A stretch of DNA of 64,000 nucleotides, taken from assembly GCA_037045155.1 (NCBI GenBank), contig JBAOIG010000005.1, positions 1,218,459 through 1,282,458 of the forward strand, in the 5' to 3' direction. Origin of the DNA: Thermomicrobiales bacterium. GTDB lineage: Bacteria > Chloroflexota > Chloroflexia > Thermomicrobiales > CFX8. Shown here one piece after another: positions 26,891-36,397 of this stretch (positions are counted from its first letter, which is position 1; every line of letters begins with the position of its first letter). Made by a program: the position numbers and the translations under genes. The notes under the pieces were generated by a model. It was not told the origin of the DNA, made no database searches, and saw only the letters and a list, made by a program, of their open reading frames with translations.

Positions 26891-28297
26891 TCAGTGCCGG
26901 GCCAGCAGCTCGGCCAGCGAGCGGCCGTCTGGCGCGACCCCGGTCCGCTCGGCCTTTTCGTCGATTCTCGCGAATCCTCGCTGGACTGCCCGGACGCCGG
27001 CAAATCGGAATGGCTCTATCTCCCACTGCTGCAGCTCATGACTGGTCATCGGGAGCCGCGTGAGATCGGTGTCGCGGCCGAGGATCTGGTCGGCCAGAAC
27101 TCGCCCACTCAGGTTAGCGGTGGCGACGCCGGTGCCTGTGTACGCGCCGGCCATCGCGAGGTTCTCTCGCGGGTCGTAGCGCATGGTCGGCATATAGTCG
27201 CGTGACCATCCGAGCGCTCCCCCCCACGAATGGGTGAATTCGATGTCTCTCAGCATCGGGAACCACTCCCGAACCCCGTCTTGCAGCATCCGGTGTGTCG
27301 GCTCGTGACGGTCGTATTCGTCGCGGATTGCCGAACCAAAGTGATACGGCGCGCCGCGCCCGCCGAACATGATCCGGCCATCGGTCGTGCGCGACAGGTA
27401 GTTAACCTGATGCGCGACCGATGACACGCATTCGTGGGCATCCCAACCGATCTGCTGCCAGTCGGCATCGGAGATCGGCTCGGTCAGCGTGATCAATGAA
27501 TAGGCAGGCAATACGTCTCGATGTGTCTTGTCGAGCTGGCTCATGTACGCCTCGCCGGCCAGAACAATCGTTTTTGCCCGTGCATGGCCTGTTTCGGTGT
27601 GGAGCGCCGGCCATGCTCCGGTCGTGAAGTCAGTCACCCGTGTTTGCTCGTAGATCGTCGCGCCGCGCTTCTCCACCGCGTGGGCCAGTCCTCGGACGAG
27701 CTTTGCTGGCTGGATCGTTGCGGTGTGGGGTGTATAGATTGAGCCGAGCGCGCCGGCCACATGGACGCGTTCGGCGGTCTGGCGCTGGCCGAGAAGCTCA
27801 AACTGATCGGCCACCCCGAACGCGTTATATGTCGCCCACGAGTCCTCGATTGCTGGGAGTTGGTGCCGACCGCGCGCCAGTCGTAACCCGCCACCCTTTC
27901 GCCAGTCGATGTCGATCCCCTCGCGTTCGGCGCGGGCGCCCACTTCGTCTACGGCATCCCACATCGCGCGTTGGACAGCGATCGCGGCGTCGCGACCGTA
28001 ACGCTGCTCGAGAGACGAGAGCCCGAGCGGGAAGCCGGACGTGCACCACGCGCCGTTGCGGCCAGATGCGCCGAATCCTGCAATCTCCGCTTCAAGCACC
28101 GCGATCTTCAACGACGGGGCGTGTTCCAGCAGGTAGTAAGCGGTCCATAGTCCAGTGTAGCCCGCGCCGAGGATGGCAACATCGACATCGACCGACCCGT
28201 GCAACGCCGGCCGCGGGGTCAGATCGTCGCCACATGTTTCCAGCCAGTAGCTATAGGTCGTATAGTCTTTCATCCCGGCTGCCTCGCTCATCCTCAT
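26891..28297 (-). CDS. FAD-dependent oxidoreductase (D-amino acid/glycine oxidase family), 468 aa
   Basis: A Rossmann FAD-binding motif, VDVAILGAGYTGLWTAYYL, lies at about residues 37-56 and is followed by VLEAEIAGFGASGRNG, typical of the DAO family and close in pattern to gamma-glutamylputrescine oxidase (PuuB) and its relatives. A C-terminal GAYTGTGVATANLSGR segment completes the FAD site. It would oxidise an amine or amino acid with FAD in the cytoplasm; the substrate is not determined. Start codons at 28297, 28291 and 28273 are all possible. It is monocistronic, followed by the promoter of the AAA+ gene. Confidence 0.9.
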   Translation of the reverse strand: MRMSEAAGMKDYTTYSYWLETCGDDLTPRPALHGSVDVDVAILGAGYTGLWTAYYLLEHAPSLKIAVLEAEIAGFGASGRNGAWCTSGFPLGLSSLEQRYGRDAAIAVQRAMWDAVDEVGARAEREGIDIDWRKGGGLRLARGRHQLPAIEDSWATYNAFGVADQFELLGQRQTAERVHVAGALGSIYTPHTATIQPAKLVRGLAHAVEKRGATIYEQTRVTDFTTGAWPALHTETGHARAKTIVLAGEAYMSQLDKTHRDVLPAYSLITLTEPISDADWQQIGWDAHECVSSVAHQVNYLSRTTDGRIMFGGRGAPYHFGSAIRDEYDRHEPTHRMLQDGVREWFPMLRDIEFTHSWGGALGWSRDYMPTMRYDPRENLAMAGAYTGTGVATANLSGRVLADQILGRDTDLTRLPMTSHELQQWEIEPFRFAGVRAVQRGFARIDEKAERTGVAPDGRSLAELLARH

Positions 28298-28356
28298 TCC
28301 GCGTGCGCTCGCACCGCTGAGCGCATTCTAGCGATGTTTCGGAGGCAGGCAATGGG

Positions 28357-29208
28357 TCAGCGTCGTGTGGCTACGAGCTCGGCGCGAATCGAGGGGGCAG
28401 CGGCGAGCCCGCGCGCGAGCCAGCCGTCGATCTGGCTTGCCCGTTGTGCCAGGAGTGCTGAGGCTTCGAGATTGCTACAGCCGCCCAATTCCGCCAGCAC
28501 CGCAACGTAGCGACCGGACTGATAGATGATCTCGTCGTGCAGAGACTCACGACGAGCCAGCTCGACGATTCGCACGCTCCCATGCCCTGGCATGATGCGC
28601 TCGATCCTGACCACACGGCGCAACAGACGGTTGCCGGCGTAGCCGACTTCAATGGACACGACGAGGTCGATCAGCGCGACCTGTTCGACCGGCACATTGA
28701 GCGGAACGGACATGAGCTGCTCAAGCGCGTCTGTCGCGCCGCGCGCGTGCATCGTCGTTGCCAGCGGGTAGCCTATCGCGACAGCATCGAATACCTTCCG
28801 CACCCCATCCCCCCAGAGATAGATCGGCAGATGGGCGCTGATCTCGTTGCAGAGCAGAAACGCCTGATCGGGGGATGCAGACTGCAGGAATGCGAAGCGT
28901 TCGTACCAGCCACGAAGGAAGATCGGCTCGCAATCGTCGGGCAGGAAATCGGCCAATGCCGTCAGCATCGTCGTCTTGCCGGCCTCGTGCGGCTCGGCAA
29001 CCACGATGAACGACGCGCGGAGCTCGACCGCGATGGAGAGGAACGCCGCTGTCAGCACGTCAAGCGCGCCGCGCTCAATCAGCCAGAGGAGCGAGTGCCC
29101 ATTGCTCGATATCCAGCCCGAACCCCACCAGCCAAACGGTTGGCCGTAATCGATCGTGTTGTCAGGGCCTCTGTGGTGCTCGTGCCCTTGGGAAGATCGT
29201 CGAAACAT
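28357..29208 (-). CDS. Solitary secretion-type (VirB11/CpaF-like) ATPase domain protein, 283 aa
   Basis: ATG 29208 is chosen because GGGAG sits about 7 bases upstream; the much longer open frame above it is a shadow. The P-loop is AEPHEAGKTTM, an altered Walker A that keeps GKT. SPDQAFLLCNEI lies at the Walker B position, and ATTMHARGATDALEQL matches the His-box of secretion ATPases (usually TIHAN). Only the C-terminal ATPase core is present, without the N-terminal domain of CpaF/PilT, and no pilus or secretion genes are nearby. Its role is unclear. Confidence 0.78.
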   Translation of the reverse strand: MFRRSSQGHEHHRGPDNTIDYGQPFGWWGSGWISSNGHSLLWLIERGALDVLTAAFLSIAVELRASFIVVAEPHEAGKTTMLTALADFLPDDCEPIFLRGWYERFAFLQSASPDQAFLLCNEISAHLPIYLWGDGVRKVFDAVAIGYPLATTMHARGATDALEQLMSVPLNVPVEQVALIDLVVSIEVGYAGNRLLRRVVRIERIMPGHGSVRIVELARRESLHDEIIYQSGRYVAVLAELGGCSNLEASALLAQRASQIDGWLARGLAAAPSIRAELVATRR

Positions 29209-29334
29209 GGGCATACTCCCATCGGAGAGCGATCTTACTGCATCTAGTGCTCTCTTCATGCGAACGAGGCGCCGCCCGGCTGCCGGCAGGGTTTGGCCGT
29301 GCGCGGATCGACTCAACAGGAGGACCGTTCGCGC

Positions 29335-30612
29335 GTGAATCACGTCACCAGGTGGTCCATCGTCTTCCTCGTTGTCATGCAGTGCGTGGTTCTTGCGGGA
29401 ATGCTCCGTCGGGACGGCCCTTTCGACCACGTCGGGATGGACTACCTGACCACATGGGTCGCGTCCGATATGCTCCTGCACGGAGAGGCCCGGCATCTCT
29501 ACGACACGCGCGCACAGTGGGCCGCCGAGCTCCCGATCATCGAACAATACAACGTCCACTGGGACGATCGTGTGATGCATCCGTACCTTGCGCCACCGCT
29601 GTTAGCCATTTTCGCGCTGCCGCTCGGGCTTCTTTCCCCTGTCGTCGCATTAACGCTCTGGATGCTGCTCGCCATCGGCGCGGTAGCGTTGGCAGTTCGC
29701 GGGATGGCATCGGCGTTCGAAATCGACTGGCGTGAGATCGCGCCCCTCGTGTTCGGTTCGATGCCGCTCTTCGTGTTGGTAATGCTCGGGCAGGCCGACG
29801 GGCTGCTGGCGCTTGGCTTCGCGGCGTTTGTCGTGTTGCTGCGACGCGGACACGAAGGACGCGCCGGCATGGCGCTGGCGGTGCTCGCGCTGAAGCCGCA
29901 GCTCCTCCTGGCGCCGATTGTCTATCTGGCGATTACTGGCCGGCGAAGGGCGTTGATCGCAGCTGCACTGACTGGCCTGGTCGAAGCCGTGATCTCGGTC
30001 GCGATCATAGGCATCGGTGGGGTTCGCGACGAGTTGGCCGTTTCGCGACGGATGGCCGGCCCGGCCGGCGATGCCGTCATCAACGTGCCTGGCATGCTGA
30101 ACATCCGCGCCGCAGTCTTTCGCCTCCTCCCGTCGGACCTGACGGCCTTGCAGGGGCCGCTTGTCGTCGGCCTGACATTGCTGGTCCTCGTCATCTCTGC
30201 CCGAATCTGGCGGCAGTCTGACGCTCGTGAGGTTTCTTTATTCGGGATCGGGCTCCTGGCGATCACGACCGTGCTGACGGCTCTCCACGCCCACTATCAC
30301 ACCGGTGTGATCGCGTTGCTCGGCGTCGGGCTGGTGGCTGCCGCGCTTCGCGAGCGTGGCGACGGTCATACAGCGCGTCGCCTCACGTCGATTACCTGGG
30401 TCAGCTTCTCGGTAGTTCCGTTTCTGATGTATGTCTTTGTGGAATCTTCGCGAGCGCCGGCTGCGCTGGGCACCGTGATACTCATCGGGGTGTGGGTCTG
30501 GCTGATCCGTGATCTCGCGCCGCGGCGGCGCGAGGCGCAGGTGAGGGCACGGGTCCCCGCGCAGTCGGCGCAGATGTCGGTTGGTTCCTCTGGCGACCGG
30601 CAGGGCGGCTAA
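29335..30612 (+). CDS. Polytopic membrane protein, GT87 (DUF2029) mannosyltransferase-like, 425 aa
   Basis: GTG 29335 lies 11 bases after GGAGG 29319-29323. The protein has about ten hydrophobic helices. The first loop includes GMDYLTTW and MHPYLAPPLLA, which fit GT87 polyprenol-phosphate-mannose-dependent glycosyltransferases, where an early Asp is catalytic. It would sit in the cytoplasmic membrane and glycosylate a lipid or wall component. The gene is divergent from the secretion-type ATPase and convergent with the SWIM gene. Confidence 0.78.
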   Translation: MNHVTRWSIVFLVVMQCVVLAGMLRRDGPFDHVGMDYLTTWVASDMLLHGEARHLYDTRAQWAAELPIIEQYNVHWDDRVMHPYLAPPLLAIFALPLGLLSPVVALTLWMLLAIGAVALAVRGMASAFEIDWREIAPLVFGSMPLFVLVMLGQADGLLALGFAAFVVLLRRGHEGRAGMALAVLALKPQLLLAPIVYLAITGRRRALIAAALTGLVEAVISVAIIGIGGVRDELAVSRRMAGPAGDAVINVPGMLNIRAAVFRLLPSDLTALQGPLVVGLTLLVLVISARIWRQSDAREVSLFGIGLLAITTVLTALHAHYHTGVIALLGVGLVAAALRERGDGHTARRLTSITWVSFSVVPFLMYVFVESSRAPAALGTVILIGVWVWLIRDLAPRRREAQVRARVPAQSAQMSVGSSGDRQGG

Positions 30613-30633
30613 CGACGGCGGCGCGTCACCGCG

Positions 30634-30921
30634 CTACGCAGCGTCGCGAAACGGTTCGAGCGCGCCGAGCTCCTGAAGCACCAGTGCGCGGTGCTTGCAA
30701 TACGGTCGGAACTCACTCCCACGGCACGAGCAGAGTAAGTGGCCATCGTGGACGGTGACCTCGTATGCGGCCGTCGGATCGCTCTTGCTCGATACTGCCC
30801 AGTAGCGTGGGTTGCCATTGAGGCGGTATGCGCGGAGTCCCTCGCGGCCGGCCTTGTCGGCCATTCGCCGCCAGATCGATAGCGGGGTTACCGTCCAGAC
30901 ACTCGTCATTGTCATTTTCAC
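30634..30921 (-). CDS. SWIM zinc-finger domain small protein, 95 aa
   Basis: The sequence carries the SWIM pattern CxCxnCxH as LLCSCRGSEFRPYCKH (about residues 63-78), expected to bind one zinc and mediate DNA or protein contact. Upstream is RAYRLNGNPRYWAVSSK, which often precedes SWIM in bacterial single-domain proteins. The start is GTG 30921 (or the ATGs 6 and 12 bases later); the ribosome site is weak. No partner such as an SNF2 helicase lies adjacent. Confidence 0.78.
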   Translation of the reverse strand: MKMTMTSVWTVTPLSIWRRMADKAGREGLRAYRLNGNPRYWAVSSKSDPTAAYEVTVHDGHLLCSCRGSEFRPYCKHRALVLQELGALEPFRDAA

Positions 30922-31057
30922 CCGCGTTTCGACCGAATCAATCGACCGTCGAATTATATCGATTTTCGAGCGTGGCTCCCACTCGGATTCGGCGTCTGGA
31001 CGCGGAAAACAGCCACTGATTGTGCCGCTGTCGGACCGGGCGGATAAGCCTCCCTGC

Positions 31058-31063
31058 TATACT
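31058..31063 (+). promoter_or_regulatory. Candidate -10 box for the 2-oxoacid dehydrogenase operon
   Basis: TATACT lies 160 bases before lpd. No -35 of good quality is at the usual distance. The 300-base gap 30922-31222 otherwise shows no gene or recognised riboswitch. Confidence 0.35.
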
Positions 31064-31222
31064 GGCACGTGAGGGCGTTGTCGCTGACCGTGCCGCCATG
31101 CCTTGTCTGGCGTGGGCGCGCGACTGGCGCCAGGGTACGCCCGCGTGACTGCGCGATGAGTGCGCAGCCGGATCGCGTGACGCTGGATGCAACGCGGGCA
31201 GAATGGGAGTGGCGAGGTCGGA

Positions 31223-32623
31223 ATGGCGCAGGAGCAGAACGTATACGATGTCCTCTTTCTCGGTGGCGGGACCGGTGGCTATGTTGCGGCGATTCGCGCC
31301 GCGCAGCTCGGCATGCGGGTCGGGGTCGTCGAGAAGGATCTCGTCGGCGGCACGTGCGTCCACCGCGGCTGCATCCCGGCGAAAGCGTTGCTGAAGGGCG
31401 CGTCAGTTGCGGCGACCGTCAAAGGCGCTAGCACGTATGGCGTGACGCCCGGTGAGATTTCGCTGGACTACTCGGTCACGATGGCAAACGCCCGAAAGGT
31501 CGTCGAACAGAACTACAAAGGTATCCAGTTTCTGTTCCGCAAGCACAAGATCGACACGATCGAGGGCTATGGCGTGCTGACCTCCCCGACCACGATCAGG
31601 GTCCAGGAGTCGGACGGCGCCTCGCGCGAGCTGTCGGCGAAGAACATTATCATCGACACCGGCTCGACGCCGCGCCCGATCGCCGGGCTGGACTGGGATC
31701 CCAAGCGGGTGTTCAACAGCGACCACGCTACGACCGAGCCATATCTTCCCAAGCGCGTGATTGTCCGTGGCGGCGGCGCGACGGGGCTGGAGTTTGCCAG
31801 CACCTATCGTGACTTTGATTGCGAGGTCACGCTTGTTGGGCGTGTCGCCCCGAACGAGGACGAAGAAGTCCAGAAGGATCTCACTCGCGCGTTCCAGCGC
31901 CGTGGCATCCGCGTCATTCCTAACGTGAGACCAACCGCCGATGACTTCGAAATCAGCGATTCCGGGGTCAAGATGCGGATCAGCCCCGGCGGAAAAGAAG
32001 AGATCATCGAGGCGGACGCGCTGCTGGTCGCGACTGGACGGTATGGCAATTACGAGGGTATTGGCCTCGAGGATATGGGCATCAACGTCGTCGATGGATA
32101 TATCGCCGTGGACGAGTACATGCGAACCAACATCCCCGGCGTTTTTGCCATTGGCGATGTCACCGGCAAGCAGCAGCTGGCCCACACTGCGATGCACCAG
32201 GGTGTCGTCGCAGTCGAGCTGATCGCTGGCGAGAAGCCGCACCCGCTCGATTACGGCAAGATCCCCTGGGTTACCTACTGCGCCCCCGAGATTGGATCCG
32301 TCGGGTTGACCGAGAAGAAGGCGCGCGACGCCGGGTACAACGTCCAGGTCGGCAAGTTCCCATTATCAGCCAATGGCAAGGCGCGAATTGAGGGCGAGGC
32401 GGTCGGCTTCGCCAAGCTGGTCGTCGATGGCGACACCGATCAGATTCTCGGCGTCCACCTGCTGGGTGGCCACGCAACCGAGCTGATCGCTGAAGCGGGC
32501 CTGGCAATGATGTTCGAAGCCACCGCCTGGGAGTTGACGATCACTGTTCACCCGCACCCGACGATCTCCGAAGTGATCCACGAGGCCGCGCTCGCTGTAT
32601 TCGGCCGGCCGCTCCATATTTAA
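31223..32623 (+). CDS. lpdA: Dihydrolipoyl dehydrogenase (E3), 466 aa
   Basis: ATG 31223 follows GAGG by 5-6 bases. The features are an FAD dinucleotide fold (LFLGGGTGGYVAAI), the redox-active disulfide GGTCVHRGCIPAK (Cys45, Cys50), an NAD fold (VIVRGGGATGLEFAS), the FAD motif VFAIGDVTGK, and the C-terminal dimer motif with the active His (ITVHPHPTISE). It reoxidises the dihydrolipoyl group of E2 and makes NADH. It heads the operon, but a hairpin in the 215 bases after it could uncouple its expression from E1 and E2, as E3 also serves other complexes. Confidence 0.96.
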   Translation: MAQEQNVYDVLFLGGGTGGYVAAIRAAQLGMRVGVVEKDLVGGTCVHRGCIPAKALLKGASVAATVKGASTYGVTPGEISLDYSVTMANARKVVEQNYKGIQFLFRKHKIDTIEGYGVLTSPTTIRVQESDGASRELSAKNIIIDTGSTPRPIAGLDWDPKRVFNSDHATTEPYLPKRVIVRGGGATGLEFASTYRDFDCEVTLVGRVAPNEDEEVQKDLTRAFQRRGIRVIPNVRPTADDFEISDSGVKMRISPGGKEEIIEADALLVATGRYGNYEGIGLEDMGINVVDGYIAVDEYMRTNIPGVFAIGDVTGKQQLAHTAMHQGVVAVELIAGEKPHPLDYGKIPWVTYCAPEIGSVGLTEKKARDAGYNVQVGKFPLSANGKARIEGEAVGFAKLVVDGDTDQILGVHLLGGHATELIAEAGLAMMFEATAWELTITVHPHPTISEVIHEAALAVFGRPLHI

Positions 32624-32636
32624 ACGCGCGATCCAC

Positions 32637-32662
32637 GGGGCGACCGGCTTGCCGGTCGCCCC
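32637..32662 (+). terminator. Hairpin between E3 and E1-alpha genes
   Basis: Perfect 12-base arms ggggcgaccggc and gccggtcgcccc with two bases between them. No T-run follows, so it may attenuate or stabilise the upstream mRNA rather than stop transcription fully. Confidence 0.5.
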
Positions 32663-32838
32663 GCTCAGTAGAAGGGGTGCTGGCAGACCAGACCGACGAT
32701 TACTCGGCAGCGAAGTGAATAGCCAACCGGCGCGGTGGTTCGCGATATGCGGATATCTGCTATCGAGACACTGTGCGACCTGCTCACTGGTGACGAGCCA
32801 GTCCAATGGAGGGCTGGAAGGGCGAAGGAGGCAGCACT

Positions 32839-33873
32839 ATGGCGAGCAATGGCTCAGGCGGTGCGGCAACGGTATCCCGCGATGTGGTGGGAGATCTGTC
32901 GCACGACGATTTGCGGCGTTTGTACGAGACGATGGTTCTCGCACGTCAGCTTGACGAACGGATGTGGTTGCTCAATCGCTCCGGTCGCGCGCCGTTCGTG
33001 ATCTCGGTCCAGGGCCACGAGGCTGCCCAGGTTGGGATGGGATTCGCGCTCGATCCATCGAAGGACTGGCTGTTCCCGTACTACCGCGACCTCGCGCTCG
33101 TCCTCCACTTTGGTCACACTCCCCGCGACGCAATGCTCTCGCTGCTCAGTCGGGCGGCCGAGCCGAACTCTGGCGGCCGGCAGATGCCGGGTCACTACGG
33201 CTCACGCGAGCACCACTTCTACACAGTCTCCAGCCCGGTCGGCTCACAGATCGCCCAGGCGCCGGGGTTCGCGCTGGCCGCGAAGATGCGCGGCGAAGAC
33301 ACCGTTGTTGTCACCTCGATCGGGGAGGGCGGAACGTCTCAGGGCGACTTCCATGAGGGGCTCAACTGGGCCTCGATTCACAAGCTTGGCGTGATCTTCT
33401 TTGTCCAGAACAATCACTATGCCATCTCCGTCCCGATGGACATGGAGATGGCGGTAAAGACGGTCGCCGAGCGCGCGGCCGCCTACGGCATGCCAGGCGT
33501 GCGTGTCGATGGCGCCGACGCGGTCGAGGTGTACCTCGCTGCGCGTGAGGCGGTTGCACGGGCGCGACGCGGTGACGGACCAACGCTCTTTGAGGCGGTC
33601 ATGAACCGGATGACCCCACACTCGTCGGACGACGACGATCGGTTCTATCGCAGCCGCGAAGAGGTTCAGTCGTACAAGCAGCGCGACCCGCTCGTCATTA
33701 CCCGCCAGCGATTGCTCGATCTTGGCGCGCTGGACGATGCGCATGAGGCGGAGATACTGGCTCGGGTAAAGGCCGCCGTGAACGACGCAACAGACTACGC
33801 AGAGCAGGCTCCGCTCCCGGATCCGAGCGAGGCGTTCAAGCACGTCTACGCCGAAGAGGGCCGAACGGTCTAG
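32839..33873 (+). CDS. 2-oxoacid dehydrogenase E1 component alpha subunit (branched-chain type), 344 aa
   Basis: ATG 32839 follows GGAGG by 7 bases. It binds thiamine diphosphate, with the motif running from GEGGTSQGDFHEGLN to FFVQNNHYAI. SVQGHEAAQVG and GRQMPGHYGS are typical of the branched-chain alpha-keto acid dehydrogenase/pyruvate dehydrogenase alpha2beta2 type. It decarboxylates 2-oxoisovalerate-like acids and passes the acyl group to E2. It pairs with the beta subunit encoded 80 bases downstream. Confidence 0.94.
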   Translation: MASNGSGGAATVSRDVVGDLSHDDLRRLYETMVLARQLDERMWLLNRSGRAPFVISVQGHEAAQVGMGFALDPSKDWLFPYYRDLALVLHFGHTPRDAMLSLLSRAAEPNSGGRQMPGHYGSREHHFYTVSSPVGSQIAQAPGFALAAKMRGEDTVVVTSIGEGGTSQGDFHEGLNWASIHKLGVIFFVQNNHYAISVPMDMEMAVKTVAERAAAYGMPGVRVDGADAVEVYLAAREAVARARRGDGPTLFEAVMNRMTPHSSDDDDRFYRSREEVQSYKQRDPLVITRQRLLDLGALDDAHEAEILARVKAAVNDATDYAEQAPLPDPSEAFKHVYAEEGRTV

Positions 33874-33953
33874 TCGCGACGATGGCGTCCGATCACTGCG
33901 TCCCTGGAGAGCAGTGCCTGTCGTGCGAGGTCGCACGTAGCTCGGGAGGACAT

Positions 33954-34940
33954 GTGGCAACGAAGCTACTGATTGAGGCGATTCGTGAGGGTCTCCATCA
34001 AGAGATGGCGCACGACGAGCGTGTGATGGTGCTCGGAGAGGATGTCGGTCAACGCGGTGGTGTCTTTCGGGTTACCGACGGACTCCTGGCGGAGTTTGGC
34101 CATATGCGTGTCATCGACGCGCCGCTAGCCGAGTCGTCGATCATCGGCGTCGCCATCGGCGCGGCTGCGAACGGCATGCTGCCGGTGGCCGAAATCCAGT
34201 TCCTCGACTTCATCCATCCGGCCATGAATCAGATCATGAACGAGGCGGCAAAGACCCGGTATCGATCTGGTGGCGATTTCGAGTGTCCGATCGTTATCCG
34301 CGCGCCATACGGCGGGGGTATCCACGGGGCGCTATATCACTCGCAATCCCTTGAGGCGTTATTCACGCATATCCCCGGCCTGAAGGTGGTTGCCCCGGTT
34401 GACCCCTACGACGCGAAGGGCCTGCTCAGCACCGCGATTCACGATCCGGACCCGGTGCTGTTCCTGGAGCACAAGCGAGCCTATCGCGCCGTCCGCGCCG
34501 ATGTGCCGGACGAGCGCTACACGGTGCCATTGGGCAAGGCCAGGATCGTCCGCGAGGGTTCGGACATGACGATCATCTCCTACGGCTGGTATCTCCAGGA
34601 GGTCGTTCAGGCGGTGGATCGCTATACGCAAGAGCAACAGGCAACGATTGAGGTGATCGATCTGCGATCCCTGCGACCACTGGACACGACAACGATCCTC
34701 GAGTCGGTGATGAAGACCGGGAAGGTCATCATCGTCCACGAGGCCAACAAGTTCGGTGGTCTCGGTGGGGAGATCGCGGCGACCATCGCCGAAGAGGCAT
34801 TCGGGTACCTCGATGGGCCGATTGTGCGCGTGGCCAGCCCGGAGGTCCCGGCGATGCCGTATTCGCCTCCGCTGGAGAAGGCGTACCTGATCACTGCCGA
34901 TGACATTCGCCTGGCGATCGACAGGCTCGCCGCCTACTAG
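33954..34940 (+). CDS. 2-oxoacid dehydrogenase E1 component beta subunit, 328 aa
   Basis: GTG 33954 is preceded by GGAGG (4-base spacing); the open frame above it adds a non-conserved extension. Typical beta-subunit features are MVLGEDVGQRGGVFRVT, DAPLAESSIIGVAIGAA, PVAEIQFLDF and the C-terminal transketolase-like domain with VIDLRSLRPLDTTTI and VHEANKFGG. It completes the thiamine diphosphate site of the alpha2beta2 E1 heterotetramer. It lies in operon with E1 alpha and E2. Confidence 0.95.
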   Translation: MATKLLIEAIREGLHQEMAHDERVMVLGEDVGQRGGVFRVTDGLLAEFGHMRVIDAPLAESSIIGVAIGAAANGMLPVAEIQFLDFIHPAMNQIMNEAAKTRYRSGGDFECPIVIRAPYGGGIHGALYHSQSLEALFTHIPGLKVVAPVDPYDAKGLLSTAIHDPDPVLFLEHKRAYRAVRADVPDERYTVPLGKARIVREGSDMTIISYGWYLQEVVQAVDRYTQEQQATIEVIDLRSLRPLDTTTILESVMKTGKVIIVHEANKFGGLGGEIAATIAEEAFGYLDGPIVRVASPEVPAMPYSPPLEKAYLITADDIRLAIDRLAAY

Positions 34941-34967
34941 CCCGCGCGGGGCCGAGGAGGGACAACG

Positions 34968-36350
34968 ATGTCCAGCACGAAACAAGGCACGACGATTACG
35001 ATGCCAAAGCTCGGCGAGAGCGTCACCGAGGGCACGCTTGGCGCATGGCTGAAGCAGGTGGGCGATACGGTCGAGAAATACGAGCCGCTGGTCGAGGTCG
35101 TGACCGACAAGGTAACGGCGGAGATCCCTGCGCCGATCTCTGGCACGATCGTCGCGATCGTCGGCGACGAAGGCGCGACGATCCCGGTTGGTGGCACGAT
35201 CTGCGTGATCGACGAAGGCGGCGAAGCCGCGACGACCGACACCAGCGCTCCGACTCAGACCGCCGTGGACACTGAGCCGGGGGTGGCGACGCTGACCGAG
35301 CGGGTCCCCCCCGATCAGCTTGCTCCTTCCGTGTCAGCGATGTCATCCGGCGATCTCACCCATGCTCGCGCGAACCGCGACGAGCGTGAGATGTTGCGCA
35401 TTCGGTCGTCGCCGATCGTCCGTCGGCTCGCCGAAGAGCACGAGATCGACTTGTCGACAATCGGCGGCGCCGGCCTTGGAGGCCGGGTGACCAAGGCAGA
35501 CATCCTGGCCGAGATCGAGCGTCGGCGACAACAGCCGGCCGCGTATGCTGCGCCGCCAGTCGCGCCACTGCCACCGCTGGTCCAGCCGCCCGTTGCGCCT
35601 CCGGTTCCGTTTGCCGCGCCACAGTTCGCTGCCCCGCAGGTCGAGCTCTGGCCAGGTGATGAGGTCGTCGACGCCAGCATCATGCGTCGCCAGATCGCGG
35701 AGCATATGGTCCGCTCGGTTCAGACCGCCCCGCACGTGACGGTCTGGATGGAGGTAGACATGACCAACGTCATGGCCGTCCGCAACCGGCATAAGGATGA
35801 GTTTGCCCGACGCGAAGGCTTCGGGCTGACCTACTTCCCGTTCCTCGTCCGCGTCGTTACCAACGCGCTCCGCGAGCACCCGAATGTGAACGCCGTCTGG
35901 GATAACGGTCGAATCATCCGACGGAAGGCAGTCAATATCGGTGTCGCGGTTGCCTTGGAGGAGGGGCTGATCGTCCCGGTAATCGCGAACGCCGACGAGA
36001 AAAACGTTGTCGGAATCGCACGCGCGGTCCACGACCTTGCCGAACGCGCACGGACCAACCGCCTGTCGGCCGATGAGGTGCACGGGGGGACATTCACCCT
36101 GAACAATCCCGGCACGCTCGGCTCGCTATTCTCGACGCCGATCATCGTCCAACCACAGAGCGCGATCCTTTCGATGGAGGCGATCGTCAAGCGAGTGGTC
36201 GTCGTCGACGACGCGATCGCCATCCGGCCGATGATGAATCTGTCGCTTTCGATCGATCATCGTCTGCTCGACGGGCTCGCGGCGACCCGTTTCCTGGCCA
36301 CCGTCAAGCGCGGCCTCGAGACCTATCCGACCGACGCGTCGATCTACTGA
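34968..36350 (+). CDS. Dihydrolipoamide acyltransferase (E2), 460 aa
   Basis: ATG 34968 follows GAGGAGGG. The domain order is a lipoyl domain (about 8-84; lipoylated Lys48 in VTDKVTAEI), a linker, a peripheral subunit-binding domain (about 142-180: SPIVRRLAEEHEIDL, GGRVTKADI), a Pro/Ala-rich linker, and a CoA-dependent acyltransferase core (about 225-460) ending in the catalytic DHRLLDG. It forms the core of the complex, transferring acyl groups to CoA. One lipoyl domain fits branched-chain or 2-oxoglutarate types; together with the E1 alpha/beta architecture, branched-chain or pyruvate is most likely. Confidence 0.95.
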   Translation: MSSTKQGTTITMPKLGESVTEGTLGAWLKQVGDTVEKYEPLVEVVTDKVTAEIPAPISGTIVAIVGDEGATIPVGGTICVIDEGGEAATTDTSAPTQTAVDTEPGVATLTERVPPDQLAPSVSAMSSGDLTHARANRDEREMLRIRSSPIVRRLAEEHEIDLSTIGGAGLGGRVTKADILAEIERRRQQPAAYAAPPVAPLPPLVQPPVAPPVPFAAPQFAAPQVELWPGDEVVDASIMRRQIAEHMVRSVQTAPHVTVWMEVDMTNVMAVRNRHKDEFARREGFGLTYFPFLVRVVTNALREHPNVNAVWDNGRIIRRKAVNIGVAVALEEGLIVPVIANADEKNVVGIARAVHDLAERARTNRLSADEVHGGTFTLNNPGTLGSLFSTPIIVQPQSAILSMEAIVKRVVVVDDAIAIRPMMNLSLSIDHRLLDGLAATRFLATVKRGLETYPTDASIY

Positions 36351-36372
36351 TCGCCAGCGAGATAAAGTGCAG

Positions 36373-36397
36373 CGGCCCGGCCATACTGGCCGGGCCG
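36373..36397 (+). terminator. Terminator-like hairpin after the E2 gene
   Basis: Perfect 11-base arms cggcccggcca and tggccgggccg around tac, followed by ttcg. It closes the dehydrogenase operon. The rest of the 296-base gap to the next gene shows nothing I can support. Confidence 0.65.

Noticed and set aside
29209..29580. Long N-terminal extension of the secretion-type ATPase frame
   Set aside because: It is antisense to the GT87-like gene start and lacks a ribosome site; ATG 29208 is well placed.
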